DNA from: a virus
IMG/VR virus record: IMGVR_UViG_3300007734_000475
Span: 1 to 22,136 of that record
DNA length: 22,136 bases
Direction: 5' to 3' (one strand)
Below the pieces are notes generated by a model. That model saw only the letters and a list, made by a program, of their open reading frames with translations, ran no database searches and had not been told where the DNA came from. This document shows, piece by piece, positions 1 to 5,987 of this stretch. Position numbers and translations under genes: made by a program. The number at the start of each line of letters is the position of its first letter. Position 1 is the first letter of the stretch.

Positions 1-491
1 TAGATTTCTTTGAGAATCCACAGAAGGCAATTCAGAGGACTGTTGATAATCACCCCGACATCCAAGCGGCTCGCATGGCGACTCTTGAGATGAAGAAGGC
101 ACAAATTCAGCAAAGGTTAGCGCAAGAACATCCCGACTTTGGTGAAATTGCCAGAGATCAGGATTTTGCAAATTGGGTGAAGTCTAGCCCTGTTCGCATT
201 AAAATTTTTGAGCAAGCCGATGCAGGATATGATTTTGACTCTGCCAATGAATTGCTATCGACCTATAAACAGCTACGTTCTGTTAAACAGAAGCAAACAA
301 GTGATGAGGGTGAGGTAACTCGCAAACAGAACTTGAAAGCAGTAGGTGTAGATGTAGGTGGTTCTGGTGAATCATCAAAGAAGGTATACCGAAGGGCAGA
401 CCTTATTCGGCTGAAAATGCAAGACCCAGATCGGTATGATGCCTTAAGTCAAGAAATTATGGCAGCATACCAAGAAGGTCGAGTTCGTTAA
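1..491 (+). CDS. Capsid scaffolding-type protein, C-terminal part (5' truncated by window)
   Basis: The reading frame is open from base 3 with no start needed, so the gene begins before the window; the first in-frame ATG (75) is probably internal. About 163 residues are visible. They are highly charged and predicted helical, with a Lys/Arg-rich end (YRRADLIRL ... YQEGRVR) and no membrane segment. Ending 18 nt before the major capsid gene and carrying a basic helical C-terminus is what head scaffolding proteins of tailed phages look like; the C-terminus usually contacts coat protein. Function is inferred from position and composition, not from a diagnostic motif. It could instead be another minor head assembly protein. 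Confidence 0.6.
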   Translation, partial: DFFENPQKAIQRTVDNHPDIQAARMATLEMKKAQIQQRLAQEHPDFGEIARDQDFANWVKSSPVRIKIFEQADAGYDFDSANELLSTYKQLRSVKQKQTSDEGEVTRKQNLKAVGVDVGGSGESSKKVYRRADLIRLKMQDPDRYDALSQEIMAAYQEGRVR

Positions 492-509
492 ACTTTAGGA
501 GATTTAATC

Positions 510-1472
510 ATGGCATATCCAACACCAGCGGTAACAGTAACCACCGCAGCAACGTTCATTCCAGAAATCTGGAGTGATGAAATCGTAGCCGCATACAAGA
601 AAAACCTTGTATTGGCTAACATCGTAATGAAGATGAACTTCAAGGGCAAGAAGGGTGACACTGTTCACATTCCAGCTCCTACCCGTGGTTCAGCTTCTGC
701 AAAAGCCGCCTCTACTGCTGTTACTTTGATTGCAGATACTGAGACAGAAGTTTTGGTTAATATCAACCAACACTTTGAATACTCACGTTTCATTGAGGAC
801 ATCGTTGAAGCACAAGCCCTGAACAGCTTGCGCCAGTTCTACACTGCTGATGCGGGCTATGCGCTTGCCAAGCAAGTAGACACTAGCTTGATCCAATTGG
901 GTCGTGCATTCAATGGTGCTACTGTCGGTACTAACGACTACGCTACAAGCAACACTACTACCAAAGCCTTCATCGGTTCTGATGGTACTACTGCTTACAA
1001 CAGCACATCTTCCAATGCAGCCGCATTGACTGATGCCGCTATCCGTCGCACCATTCAGCGTTTGGACGACAATGACACTCCTATGGATGGTCGCTTCTTT
1101 GTTATTCCTCCTTCAAGCCGCAACACGTTGATGGGTCTGTCCCGTTACACCGAACAGGCTTTTGTGGGCAATGGCAACGCAATCCGTACAGGTGAAATCG
1201 GTCAACTGTATGGTATCCCCGTGTTCACAACAAGCAATGCTGATACTGGTGCTGGTAACTCTGCAACTGATCGTATTTGCTTGATGGGTCACAAGGACTC
1301 TATGGTTTTGGTTGAGCAAGTGGGCATCCGTTCACAGACTCAGTACAAACAAGACTACCTTGCTACTTTGTTCACATCGGACACTCTGTATGGTGTGAAA
1401 GCCATGCGTACTGCCGCTACAACTGGTGCAGCTTTGTCTTCTAGCGCATTTGCGTTAGCAGTTCCAGCCTAA
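510..1472 (+). CDS. Major capsid protein (HK97-fold coat protein)
   Basis: Structural coat subunit of the icosahedral head, 320 residues. It starts MAYPTPAVTVTTAATFIPEIWSD, the usual opening of podovirus and pelagiphage-like coat proteins that assemble with a separate scaffold. The segments KGDTVHIPAPTRG (about 47-59) and INQHFEYSRFIEDI (about 84-97) match the N-arm/E-loop and spine-helix pattern of HK97-fold coats. No delta domain or protease is fused. AGGAG lies 7 nt before the ATG. A strong hairpin terminator follows at once, consistent with a highly expressed gene needing its own transcript end. Codon use favours GCT, ACT and GGT more strongly than neighbouring genes, again fitting high expression. 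Confidence 0.9.
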   Translation: MAYPTPAVTVTTAATFIPEIWSDEIVAAYKKNLVLANIVMKMNFKGKKGDTVHIPAPTRGSASAKAASTAVTLIADTETEVLVNINQHFEYSRFIEDIVEAQALNSLRQFYTADAGYALAKQVDTSLIQLGRAFNGATVGTNDYATSNTTTKAFIGSDGTTAYNSTSSNAAALTDAAIRRTIQRLDDNDTPMDGRFFVIPPSSRNTLMGLSRYTEQAFVGNGNAIRTGEIGQLYGIPVFTTSNADTGAGNSATDRICLMGHKDSMVLVEQVGIRSQTQYKQDYLATLFTSDTLYGVKAMRTAATTGAALSSSAFALAVPA

Positions 1473-1484
1473 TAGTTGCCTTTT

Positions 1485-1515
1485 CCCCTCGCCTTAATCG
1501 GTGGGGGGATTTTTT
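1485..1515 (+). terminator. Rho-independent terminator after the capsid gene
   Basis: A 9-bp stem, CCCCTCGCC (1485-1493) against GGTGGGGGG (1500-1508), pairs fully if two G-U pairs are allowed, with a 6-nt loop TTAATC and a run of six T (1510-1515). It lies 13 nt after the coat stop codon. Confidence 0.85.
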
Positions 1516-1533
1516 ACATCAAGGAGATTTATT

Positions 1534-1857
1534 ATGGCAGCAGCAACAGCAGTTACCTCACGCAGGGGTAATGACCAGTTCCGTGGTCTTTTTACAGACA
1601 CTTGGGATGTTTCTTGTACTCTTGATAGCGCATCAGTAGCTACTACTGCAACCGCTACAGACACAGTTACAGTACCAGGCGTTGCTTTGGGTGATATGGT
1701 TGTCGGTATGTCTATTGGCGTATCTGAGGCAGGTTTGGTTCGTAGAGCCTATGTTTCAGCCGCTAATACAGTTACTATCGTGACTTACAACCCTACAGCA
1801 GGTTCTGTAGACTTAGCATCAACTACATTAAATTTAGTTATTGCTCGTTCGGTGTAA
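1534..1857 (+). CDS. Head decoration / cement-type protein
   Basis: A 107-residue protein rich in Ala, Thr, Val and Ser. The start at 1534 is chosen because AAGGAG (1521-1526) precedes it; an upstream GTG at 1501 would lie inside the terminator stem. The core pattern VPGVALGDMVVGMSI ... AYVSAANTVTIV ... LASTTLNLVI is a beta-rich motif that recurs in small phage proteins encoded beside coat genes, where decoration or stabilisation of the head is the usual assignment. The gene is bracketed by terminators at 1485-1515 and 1859-1886, so its level may be set separately from downstream genes. It could also be a small fibre or knob protein of the head. Confidence 0.6.
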   Translation: MAAATAVTSRRGNDQFRGLFTDTWDVSCTLDSASVATTATATDTVTVPGVALGDMVVGMSIGVSEAGLVRRAYVSAANTVTIVTYNPTAGSVDLASTTLNLVIARSV

Positions 1858-1858
1858 T

Positions 1859-1886
1859 AAAAGGGGGCTAATACCCCCCTTTTTTT
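1859..1886 (+). terminator. Rho-independent terminator after the decoration gene
   Basis: An A-rich 5' arm ending in GGGGG (1863-1867), a short loop, then CCCCCC (1874-1879) and seven T (1880-1886). It begins right at the stop codon of the preceding gene. The next gene's ribosome site (GGAG) follows directly, so read-through feeds the downstream genes. Confidence 0.85.
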
Positions 1887-1895
1887 GGAGTTCTT

Positions 1896-2090
1896 ATGGC
1901 AACCTTTAGATGTTTAGCAAGTGGACAAACAGTCACTTTTACCTATCAGCACGATATTGATTCGATGAAAGGTCATCAAGGTTACGTCAGAATAGATGAA
2001 GTTGAGGAAGAAACTTCTGAAAAACAAATAGTTTTGAAACCTCCAGTACCTGTTAAGAAGATGGGTCGTCCAAGGAAATCAAATGTCTGA
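1896..2090 (+). CDS. Small hypothetical protein with basic AT-hook-like C-terminus
   Basis: 64 residues, not assigned to a named family. The N-terminal half (MATFRCLASGQTVTFTYQHD) looks beta-rich. It is followed by an acidic stretch (IDEVEEETSE) and a Pro/Lys-rich tail ending KKMGRPRKSNV. GRPRK resembles the GRP core of AT-hook DNA-binding motifs, but a single short match in a tail is weak evidence. GGAG sits a few bases before the ATG, just after the terminator T-run. It overlaps the next gene by 8 nt, suggesting coupled translation. Confidence 0.7.
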   Translation: MATFRCLASGQTVTFTYQHDIDSMKGHQGYVRIDEVEEETSEKQIVLKPPVPVKKMGRPRKSNV

Positions 2091-2286
2091 TATTGATCCA
2101 CGAGAATTTGGTAAGCTAGAAGCCCAAGTTGAGGCGCTTCAAGCAGAAGTCCATGCACTTCGCCAAGATATTAAAACGCTTTTAGAGATGGCAAACAAGT
2201 CAAAAGGTGGCTTTTTCGTAGGAATGGCTATCGCCTCTATTGTGGGCGGTGTCATTTCTTTCATTGCAACCAAGCTAGTTCGATAA
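2083..2286 (+). CDS. Small coiled-coil plus single-TM membrane protein
   Basis: 67 residues. Residues about 8-40 (FGKLEAQVEALQAEVHALRQ and on) form a clear heptad coiled coil. Residues about 43-62 (GFFVGMAIASIVGGVISFIA) are one hydrophobic segment, followed by a short basic end (TKLVR). This plan resembles XhlA-like membrane proteins that assist holins, and other small phage membrane anchors. Here it lies among head genes rather than in the lysis block, so a lysis role is only a possibility. The start overlaps the previous gene by 8 nt. Confidence 0.7.
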   Translation: MSDIDPREFGKLEAQVEALQAEVHALRQDIKTLLEMANKSKGGFFVGMAIASIVGGVISFIATKLVR

Positions 2287-2294
2287 GGATTTAT

Positions 2295-2480
2295 ATGCCT
2301 CAAGTTGGAAACAAGAAATTCCCATACACAGAAAAAGGCGAGAAAGAAGCCAAAGAGTATGGCAAGAAGAAATCTATGCCCGTTACTGTAATGATTGCTA
2401 TTGGTAAGCCTAAAGCTATGCCTACCCGTGGTGGTCGTACTGCTACCAACATGATGAAAAAAGCAGGTCGTGGCAAATGA
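2295..2480 (+). CDS. Lysine-rich micro-protein (cassette gene 1)
   Basis: 61 residues, strongly basic, opening MPQVGNKKFPYTEKGEKEAK. The GNKKFPYTxKG motif is a recurring opening of small phage proteins of unknown role that I recognise by pattern but cannot name. There is no transmembrane segment; a short hydrophobic patch (PVTVMIAIG) lies mid-protein. GGAT, a weak ribosome site, precedes the ATG. The stop overlaps the next start by 4 nt (ATGA). It is the first of six consecutive basic micro-genes between the head genes and the adaptor gene. Confidence 0.75.
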   Translation: MPQVGNKKFPYTEKGEKEAKEYGKKKSMPVTVMIAIGKPKAMPTRGGRTATNMMKKAGRGK

Positions 2481-2623
2481 AAAAGACTGCCCGTCAAGAA
2501 AAGATAAGCAAAGTAATGAAAGAGTTTGGTGCGGGTAAGTTGACTTCCAATAAGAAGGTAGTCAAAGACCCAAAGCAAGCAATGGCAATTGCCTTGTCAG
2601 AGGCTAAAAAGGTTAAGAAATGA
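2477..2623 (+). CDS. Lysine-rich micro-protein, DUF6496-like (cassette gene 2)
   Basis: 48 residues, MKKTARQEKISKVMKEFGAG at the start. The pattern VMKEFGAGKLTS ... KVVKDPKQAMAIALSEA matches the conserved core of small phage/bacterial proteins I know as DUF6496 (xGxLxSG ... VxxxKQAIAIALSEA); the assignment is from memory of the motif. It is starkly basic and likely helical at the C-terminus. It starts by a 4-nt overlap with the previous stop and ends by another with the next start. Function is unknown; the position suggests co-expression with virion genes. Confidence 0.75.
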   Translation: MKKTARQEKISKVMKEFGAGKLTSNKKVVKDPKQAMAIALSEAKKVKK

Positions 2624-2799
2624 AGACCAAGAGCAAAGTCAACCAAGCAGGGGTTTATACAAAGCCAACTATGCGGAAGGCTTTGTTTGAGCGTATCAAG
2701 GCGGGAACAAAAGGTGGTGATCCTGGTGAATGGTCTGCCCGTAAAGCACAACTTCTTGCCAAGGAATACAAGGCCAAAGGTGGAGAATATAAGACATGA
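2620..2799 (+). CDS. Basic micro-protein with GGDPGEWSARKAQLLAKEY motif (cassette gene 3)
   Basis: 59 residues. The C-terminal half, KGGDPGEWSARKAQLLAKEY then KAKGGEYK, is a well-conserved motif in phage and giant-virus small proteins; I believe it belongs to DUF5872, but this should be checked. It is soluble and basic. It is linked by 4-nt overlaps to the genes on both sides. No catalytic motif is visible and I assign no function. Confidence 0.75.
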   Translation: MKTKSKVNQAGVYTKPTMRKALFERIKAGTKGGDPGEWSARKAQLLAKEYKAKGGEYKT

Positions 2800-2939
2800 G
2801 CAAAGACAAACCACATTACACGCCTGATGGCAAGTTGTATAAAGGCGAGACTCACAAGGTCGGCACTAAGTTAATGACAGGTGCTAAACATACACCTACA
2901 AGTAAGACTTTGACGCATACACCCAAGAAGAAGAAATGA
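2796..2939 (+). CDS. Lysine/threonine-rich micro-protein (cassette gene 4)
   Basis: 47 residues opening MSKDKPHYTPDGKLYKGETH, ending in the run PKKKK. It looks largely disordered, with repeated HTP elements (KHTPTSKTLTHTPKKKK). Such YTPDGKLYKG proteins recur beside similar small genes in other phages (pattern recognition only). It has 4-nt overlaps on both ends. No function is assignable. Confidence 0.7.
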   Translation: MSKDKPHYTPDGKLYKGETHKVGTKLMTGAKHTPTSKTLTHTPKKKK

Positions 2940-3169
2940 AGAATCCTCAACAGTCCTTAAAAGATTGGTCTGCCCAGAAGTGGAGAACCAAGTCTGGTAA
3001 ACCATCTTCACAGACGGGAGAGAGGTACTTACCAGAGGCGGCAATTAAGTCTTTGAGTCCTCAAGAGTATGCGGCAACCACCAAAGCCAAACGTGAAGGC
3101 ACAAAGGCGGGTAAACAGTTTGTTAAGCAACCTAAAGCGATTGCAAAGAAAACAGCAAAATTTAGATGA
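2936..3169 (+). CDS. Basic small protein (cassette gene 5), SLKDWSAQKWRTKSGK family
   Basis: 77 residues. The strings LKDWSAQKWRTKSGKPS, TGERYLPEAAIKSLSPQEYA and TKAKREGTKAGKQFVKQPK are the hallmark of a small basic protein family widespread in phage and virus metagenomes. I recognise the pattern without a secure family name. It has no membrane segment. The start overlaps the previous gene by 4 nt; a 7-nt gap separates it from the next. The abundance of Lys and Arg suggests nucleic-acid contact or packaging with DNA, which is inference. Confidence 0.8.
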   Translation: MKNPQQSLKDWSAQKWRTKSGKPSSQTGERYLPEAAIKSLSPQEYAATTKAKREGTKAGKQFVKQPKAIAKKTAKFR

Positions 3170-3176
3170 GGTAGAT

Positions 3177-3470
3177 ATGAAAAGTCCTGCTTGGCAAACA
3201 AAAGAAGGAAAAAACCCCAAGGGGGGCTTGAATGCCAAAGGAAGAGCATCGTATAATGCAGAAACGGGTGGTAATTTAAAACCACCAGTAAAGTCGGGAG
3301 ATAACCCTCGTAGGGCATCCTTTTTAGCACGAATGGGCAATATGCCTGGCGCTGAGATGAAAGATGGGAAGCCTACCCGACTCCTATTATCTCTTAGAGC
3401 TTGGGGCGCATCGTCCAAGGAAGACGCTAAAGCGAAGGCTAAAGCGATCTCTAAGAGGAATAGTAAATGA
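3177..3470 (+). CDS. Basic small protein, DUF6321-like (cassette gene 6)
   Basis: 97 residues from the ATG at 3177, which has GAGG 5 nt upstream. A longer frame from 3069 would overlap the previous gene for 100 nt and adds unrelated sequence, so it is rejected. Motifs SPAWQTKEGKNPKGGLNAKG, KSGDNPRRASFLARMG and LLLSLRAWGASSKEDAKAKA match a conserved phage/virus family I know as DUF6321 (NPKGGLNxxGR ... RRxSFxARM). The family has no established function. It ends in a Lys/Ala-rich helix and overlaps the next start by 4 nt. Confidence 0.8.
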   Translation: MKSPAWQTKEGKNPKGGLNAKGRASYNAETGGNLKPPVKSGDNPRRASFLARMGNMPGAEMKDGKPTRLLLSLRAWGASSKEDAKAKAKAISKRNSK

Positions 3471-3802
3471 GGCCAACCTCAGTCGGAATTAGCCCTACAG
3501 CGGCAACGCTGACTACTGTTTACACAGTTCCTACGGGTTATTACGCCAAATTTACTGTCATGTACATCCACAATACTGGTGGATCGACAAAACACATCAC
3601 AGTGCAATGGTATGACGCAAGTCTAGCGACTACTTACGATATTCTTACTCAATACGACTTTACTTCAAAGCAATACCTTCAGTTTGATGGTGCGGCTTAT
3701 ATCGTTTTGGAAGAAGGCGATAAGATTCAGATTACGACTCAAAGTGCAAGTACATTCACTTTTCTAGCAACCTTTGAGGTTAATGGAGCACAACGAACAT
3801 GA
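3467..3802 (+). CDS. Small beta-rich virion-type protein
   Basis: 111 residues, almost entirely short beta-strand patterns (TTVYTVPTGYYAKFTVMYIH, KHITVQWYDAS, YLQFDGAAYIVLEEGDKIQI). The arrangement VPxGxxAxFTVMYIHN ... EGDxIxITTQS recurs in phage genes beside adaptors and has the look of a jelly-roll or Ig-like fold. It overlaps neighbours by 4 nt on both sides. Position between head and tail genes suggests a head-fibre or decoration role. I cannot distinguish this from a minor tail component. Confidence 0.7.
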   Translation: MRPTSVGISPTAATLTTVYTVPTGYYAKFTVMYIHNTGGSTKHITVQWYDASLATTYDILTQYDFTSKQYLQFDGAAYIVLEEGDKIQITTQSASTFTFLATFEVNGAQRT

Positions 3803-4443
3803 CCTACTTAGAACTTGTTAATGATGTATTGACTCGATTGCGTGAAACAAATGTATCTACTGTTTCAGAAACATCCTATTCTGCTTTAATTGGCAAATTT
3901 ATCAATGATGCCAAGCGTCAAATTGAAGACTCTTACACTTGGAATTCTTTGTCTCAAACAGTTACAGTTACTACGACTTCTGGTACAAGTTCATACGCTT
4001 TAACTGGTGTTGGTCAGAAGTTTAGGGTGATGGATGCTATCAATACGACTAGCGTAATTACTTTGAATAACATTGCTGTTTCTGACATGAACCGCAAGTT
4101 AAACTTTGGCACACCTTCGCAGTCTATCCCTTCCGAGTTTTGTTTCAATGGTGTAGATGGAAATGGGGATACAAAGATTGATTTGTTTCCTGTTCCTTCT
4201 GGCGTGTTTACGCTGAAGTTTGATGTCATAGTTCCACAATCTACATTGTCATCAGATGGAACATCTGTCAAAGTATTAGATTACTTGGTTACTCAGAGTG
4301 CTTATGCTCGGGCTTTGATTGAGCGTGGTGAGGATGGAGGGACTGCATCTTCTGAAGCCTATGCACTTTTTAGGGGAATGCTATCTGATGCTATTGCAAT
4401 GGAAAGCACTCGCTATCCTGAAGACAACTTTGAGGCGGTCTAA
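3799..4443 (+). CDS. Head-to-tail adaptor / connector protein (SU10 gp-type)
   Basis: 214 residues. The opening MTYLELVNDVLTRLRETNVS, followed by FINDAKRQIEDSYTWNSLSQ, is typical of the phage adaptor family described for SU10-like and related podoviruses. The N-terminal helices bind the portal and the beta-rich middle (about 55-150) extends the channel. The C-terminal helix region (DYLVTQSAYARALIERGEDG) is also standard. It plugs the portal ring to the nozzle encoded next. The next gene starts 1 nt inside its stop (TAATG), as expected for partners made in fixed ratio. The family call rests on motif memory. Confidence 0.75.
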   Translation: MTYLELVNDVLTRLRETNVSTVSETSYSALIGKFINDAKRQIEDSYTWNSLSQTVTVTTTSGTSSYALTGVGQKFRVMDAINTTSVITLNNIAVSDMNRKLNFGTPSQSIPSEFCFNGVDGNGDTKIDLFPVPSGVFTLKFDVIVPQSTLSSDGTSVKVLDYLVTQSAYARALIERGEDGGTASSEAYALFRGMLSDAIAMESTRYPEDNFEAV

Positions 4444-5987
4444 TGTCTGCACCACTTCAAAGTCAAAGCATTAGCGCACCAGGCTTTTATGGCCTGAACA
4501 CGCAAGATTCGCCATTGGATTTGGCATCTGGCTTTGCTTTGGTCGCCAATAACTGTGTGATTGACCAATATGGTCGTGTTGGCTCTCGTAAGGGTTATAC
4601 AAGGGTTAACTCATCGTCTGGCAATCTTGGTGCTAATGACGTTACTGTCATCCATGAGTTAGTTCAGACTGATGGCACTTTGACTGTTCTGTTCGCAGGA
4701 AATCTCAAGTTATTCAAGTTCAATAGCTCAAATGCCGTAACTGAATTGACCTATGGGGGAGGTGGGTCTGCTCCTACCATCACTGCTAACAATTGGCATT
4801 GTGCTTCTTTGAATGGGATTACTTATTTCTTCCAATCAGGGCACGATCCTCTCATATTCGATCCTGCTGTAAGTACAACTACTTATCGCAGAGTTTCTGA
4901 AAAAACTGGTTATACGGGTACTGTTCCTTCTGCCAACATCTGCATTTCTGCTTTTGGTCGTCTATGGGTGGCTAATACATCTACAGATAAGGTCACTATC
5001 AGCTTCTCAGACCTGATTGCAGGTCATGTATGGTCTGGTGGGACAACTGGCTCACTGGACATCTCTCGTGTGTGGCCTAATGGCGCAGATGAGATTATGG
5101 GCTTGGCTGCTCACAATGATTTCTTATTCATCTTTGGTAAACGACAGATTCTTGTTTATCAGGGGGCTACTACTCCTTCTACGATCCAGTTGAGCGACAC
5201 TGTAGGTTCTATTGGGTGTATTGCTCGTGATTCAATCCAGAGTATCGGTACAGACGTAATCTTCTTGTCTGATTCAGGTGTTCGTTCATTGATGAGGACT
5301 ATCCAAGAGAAGTCTGCTCCTTTGAGAGACTTATCTAAGAATGTTCGTTCCGACTTGGTTTCATCTTTGGCGGTAGAGACTCTTGCTAATCTGAAGTCTG
5401 TTTACTCAGAAAAGAATGCCTTTTACCTGTTAACTTTGCCATCAACTGCACAAGTCTTTTGTTTCGATACAAAGATGCAATTGCAAGATGGTGCGGCTAG
5501 AGTCACTAAGTGGGATTCAATTACCCCTACAAGCCTGTATTCGCTTCGTAATGGTGATTTATACATTGGCAAGAATGGGTATATTGGTAAGTACGCAAGC
5601 TATTTAGATCACACATCTACTTATCGGTTTTCTTACTTCACTAACCATGCAGACTTGGGTAATCAGAATCAGATTTCTATTCTGAAGAGAATCAAGACTG
5701 TTGTGATTGGTGGGTCTGCACAATATGTGACGATTAAGTGGGGATTTGACTTTGCTGCCAACTACTTATCAGGCAATGCTTACATCCCTGAACAGAAGAA
5801 CTATGAGTATGGTCTTGCTGAATATGGTGTGGCAGAATACTCTGGTGGTGTGCTTATCAAGACGCTAGATGTAAATGCTTCTGGCGCAGGAAAGATTGTT
5901 CAAACTGGTTACGAAACCACCATTAACGGCACACAGTTGTCAATTCAGAAGATTGAGATTCAATCTAAGAACGGGAAAATATCATGA
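4443..5987 (+). CDS. Tail nozzle / tubular-B-like protein with beta-propeller
   Basis: 514 residues starting with SISAPGFYGLNTQDSPLDLA, a signature opening of short-tail nozzle and stabilisation-type proteins (G-x-N-x-x-x-S-P-L-x-L, then NNCVIDQYGRVGSRKGY). Residues about 65-380 show repeated propeller-blade-like strands (FLFIFGKRQILVYQG, DVIFLSDSGVRSL, NAFYLLTLP). In podoviruses this protein forms the lower tail tube that carries DNA and internal proteins and to which fibres attach. It directly follows the adaptor gene and overlaps the fibre gene by 4 nt. The exact homologous family (P22 gp10, T7 gp12 or SU10 nozzle type) cannot be settled by eye. Confidence 0.7.
   Translation: MSAPLQSQSISAPGFYGLNTQDSPLDLASGFALVANNCVIDQYGRVGSRKGYTRVNSSSGNLGANDVTVIHELVQTDGTLTVLFAGNLKLFKFNSSNAVTELTYGGGGSAPTITANNWHCASLNGITYFFQSGHDPLIFDPAVSTTTYRRVSEKTGYTGTVPSANICISAFGRLWVANTSTDKVTISFSDLIAGHVWSGGTTGSLDISRVWPNGADEIMGLAAHNDFLFIFGKRQILVYQGATTPSTIQLSDTVGSIGCIARDSIQSIGTDVIFLSDSGVRSLMRTIQEKSAPLRDLSKNVRSDLVSSLAVETLANLKSVYSEKNAFYLLTLPSTAQVFCFDTKMQLQDGAARVTKWDSITPTSLYSLRNGDLYIGKNGYIGKYASYLDHTSTYRFSYFTNHADLGNQNQISILKRIKTVVIGGSAQYVTIKWGFDFAANYLSGNAYIPEQKNYEYGLAEYGVAEYSGGVLIKTLDVNASGAGKIVQTGYETTINGTQLSIQKIEIQSKNGKIS

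Noticed and set aside
2300-2855. Several minus-strand frames of 66-106 codons opposite the micro-gene cassette
   Set aside because: They are complements of Lys-rich codons (giving Phe/Leu-rich products) and lack ribosome sites; the plus genes have conserved motifs and coupled starts.
3069-3176. N-terminal extension of the DUF6321-like protein
   Set aside because: It overlaps the preceding gene for about 100 nt and the extra residues look unrelated; the ATG at 3177 has GAGG in position and gives the family's usual start.
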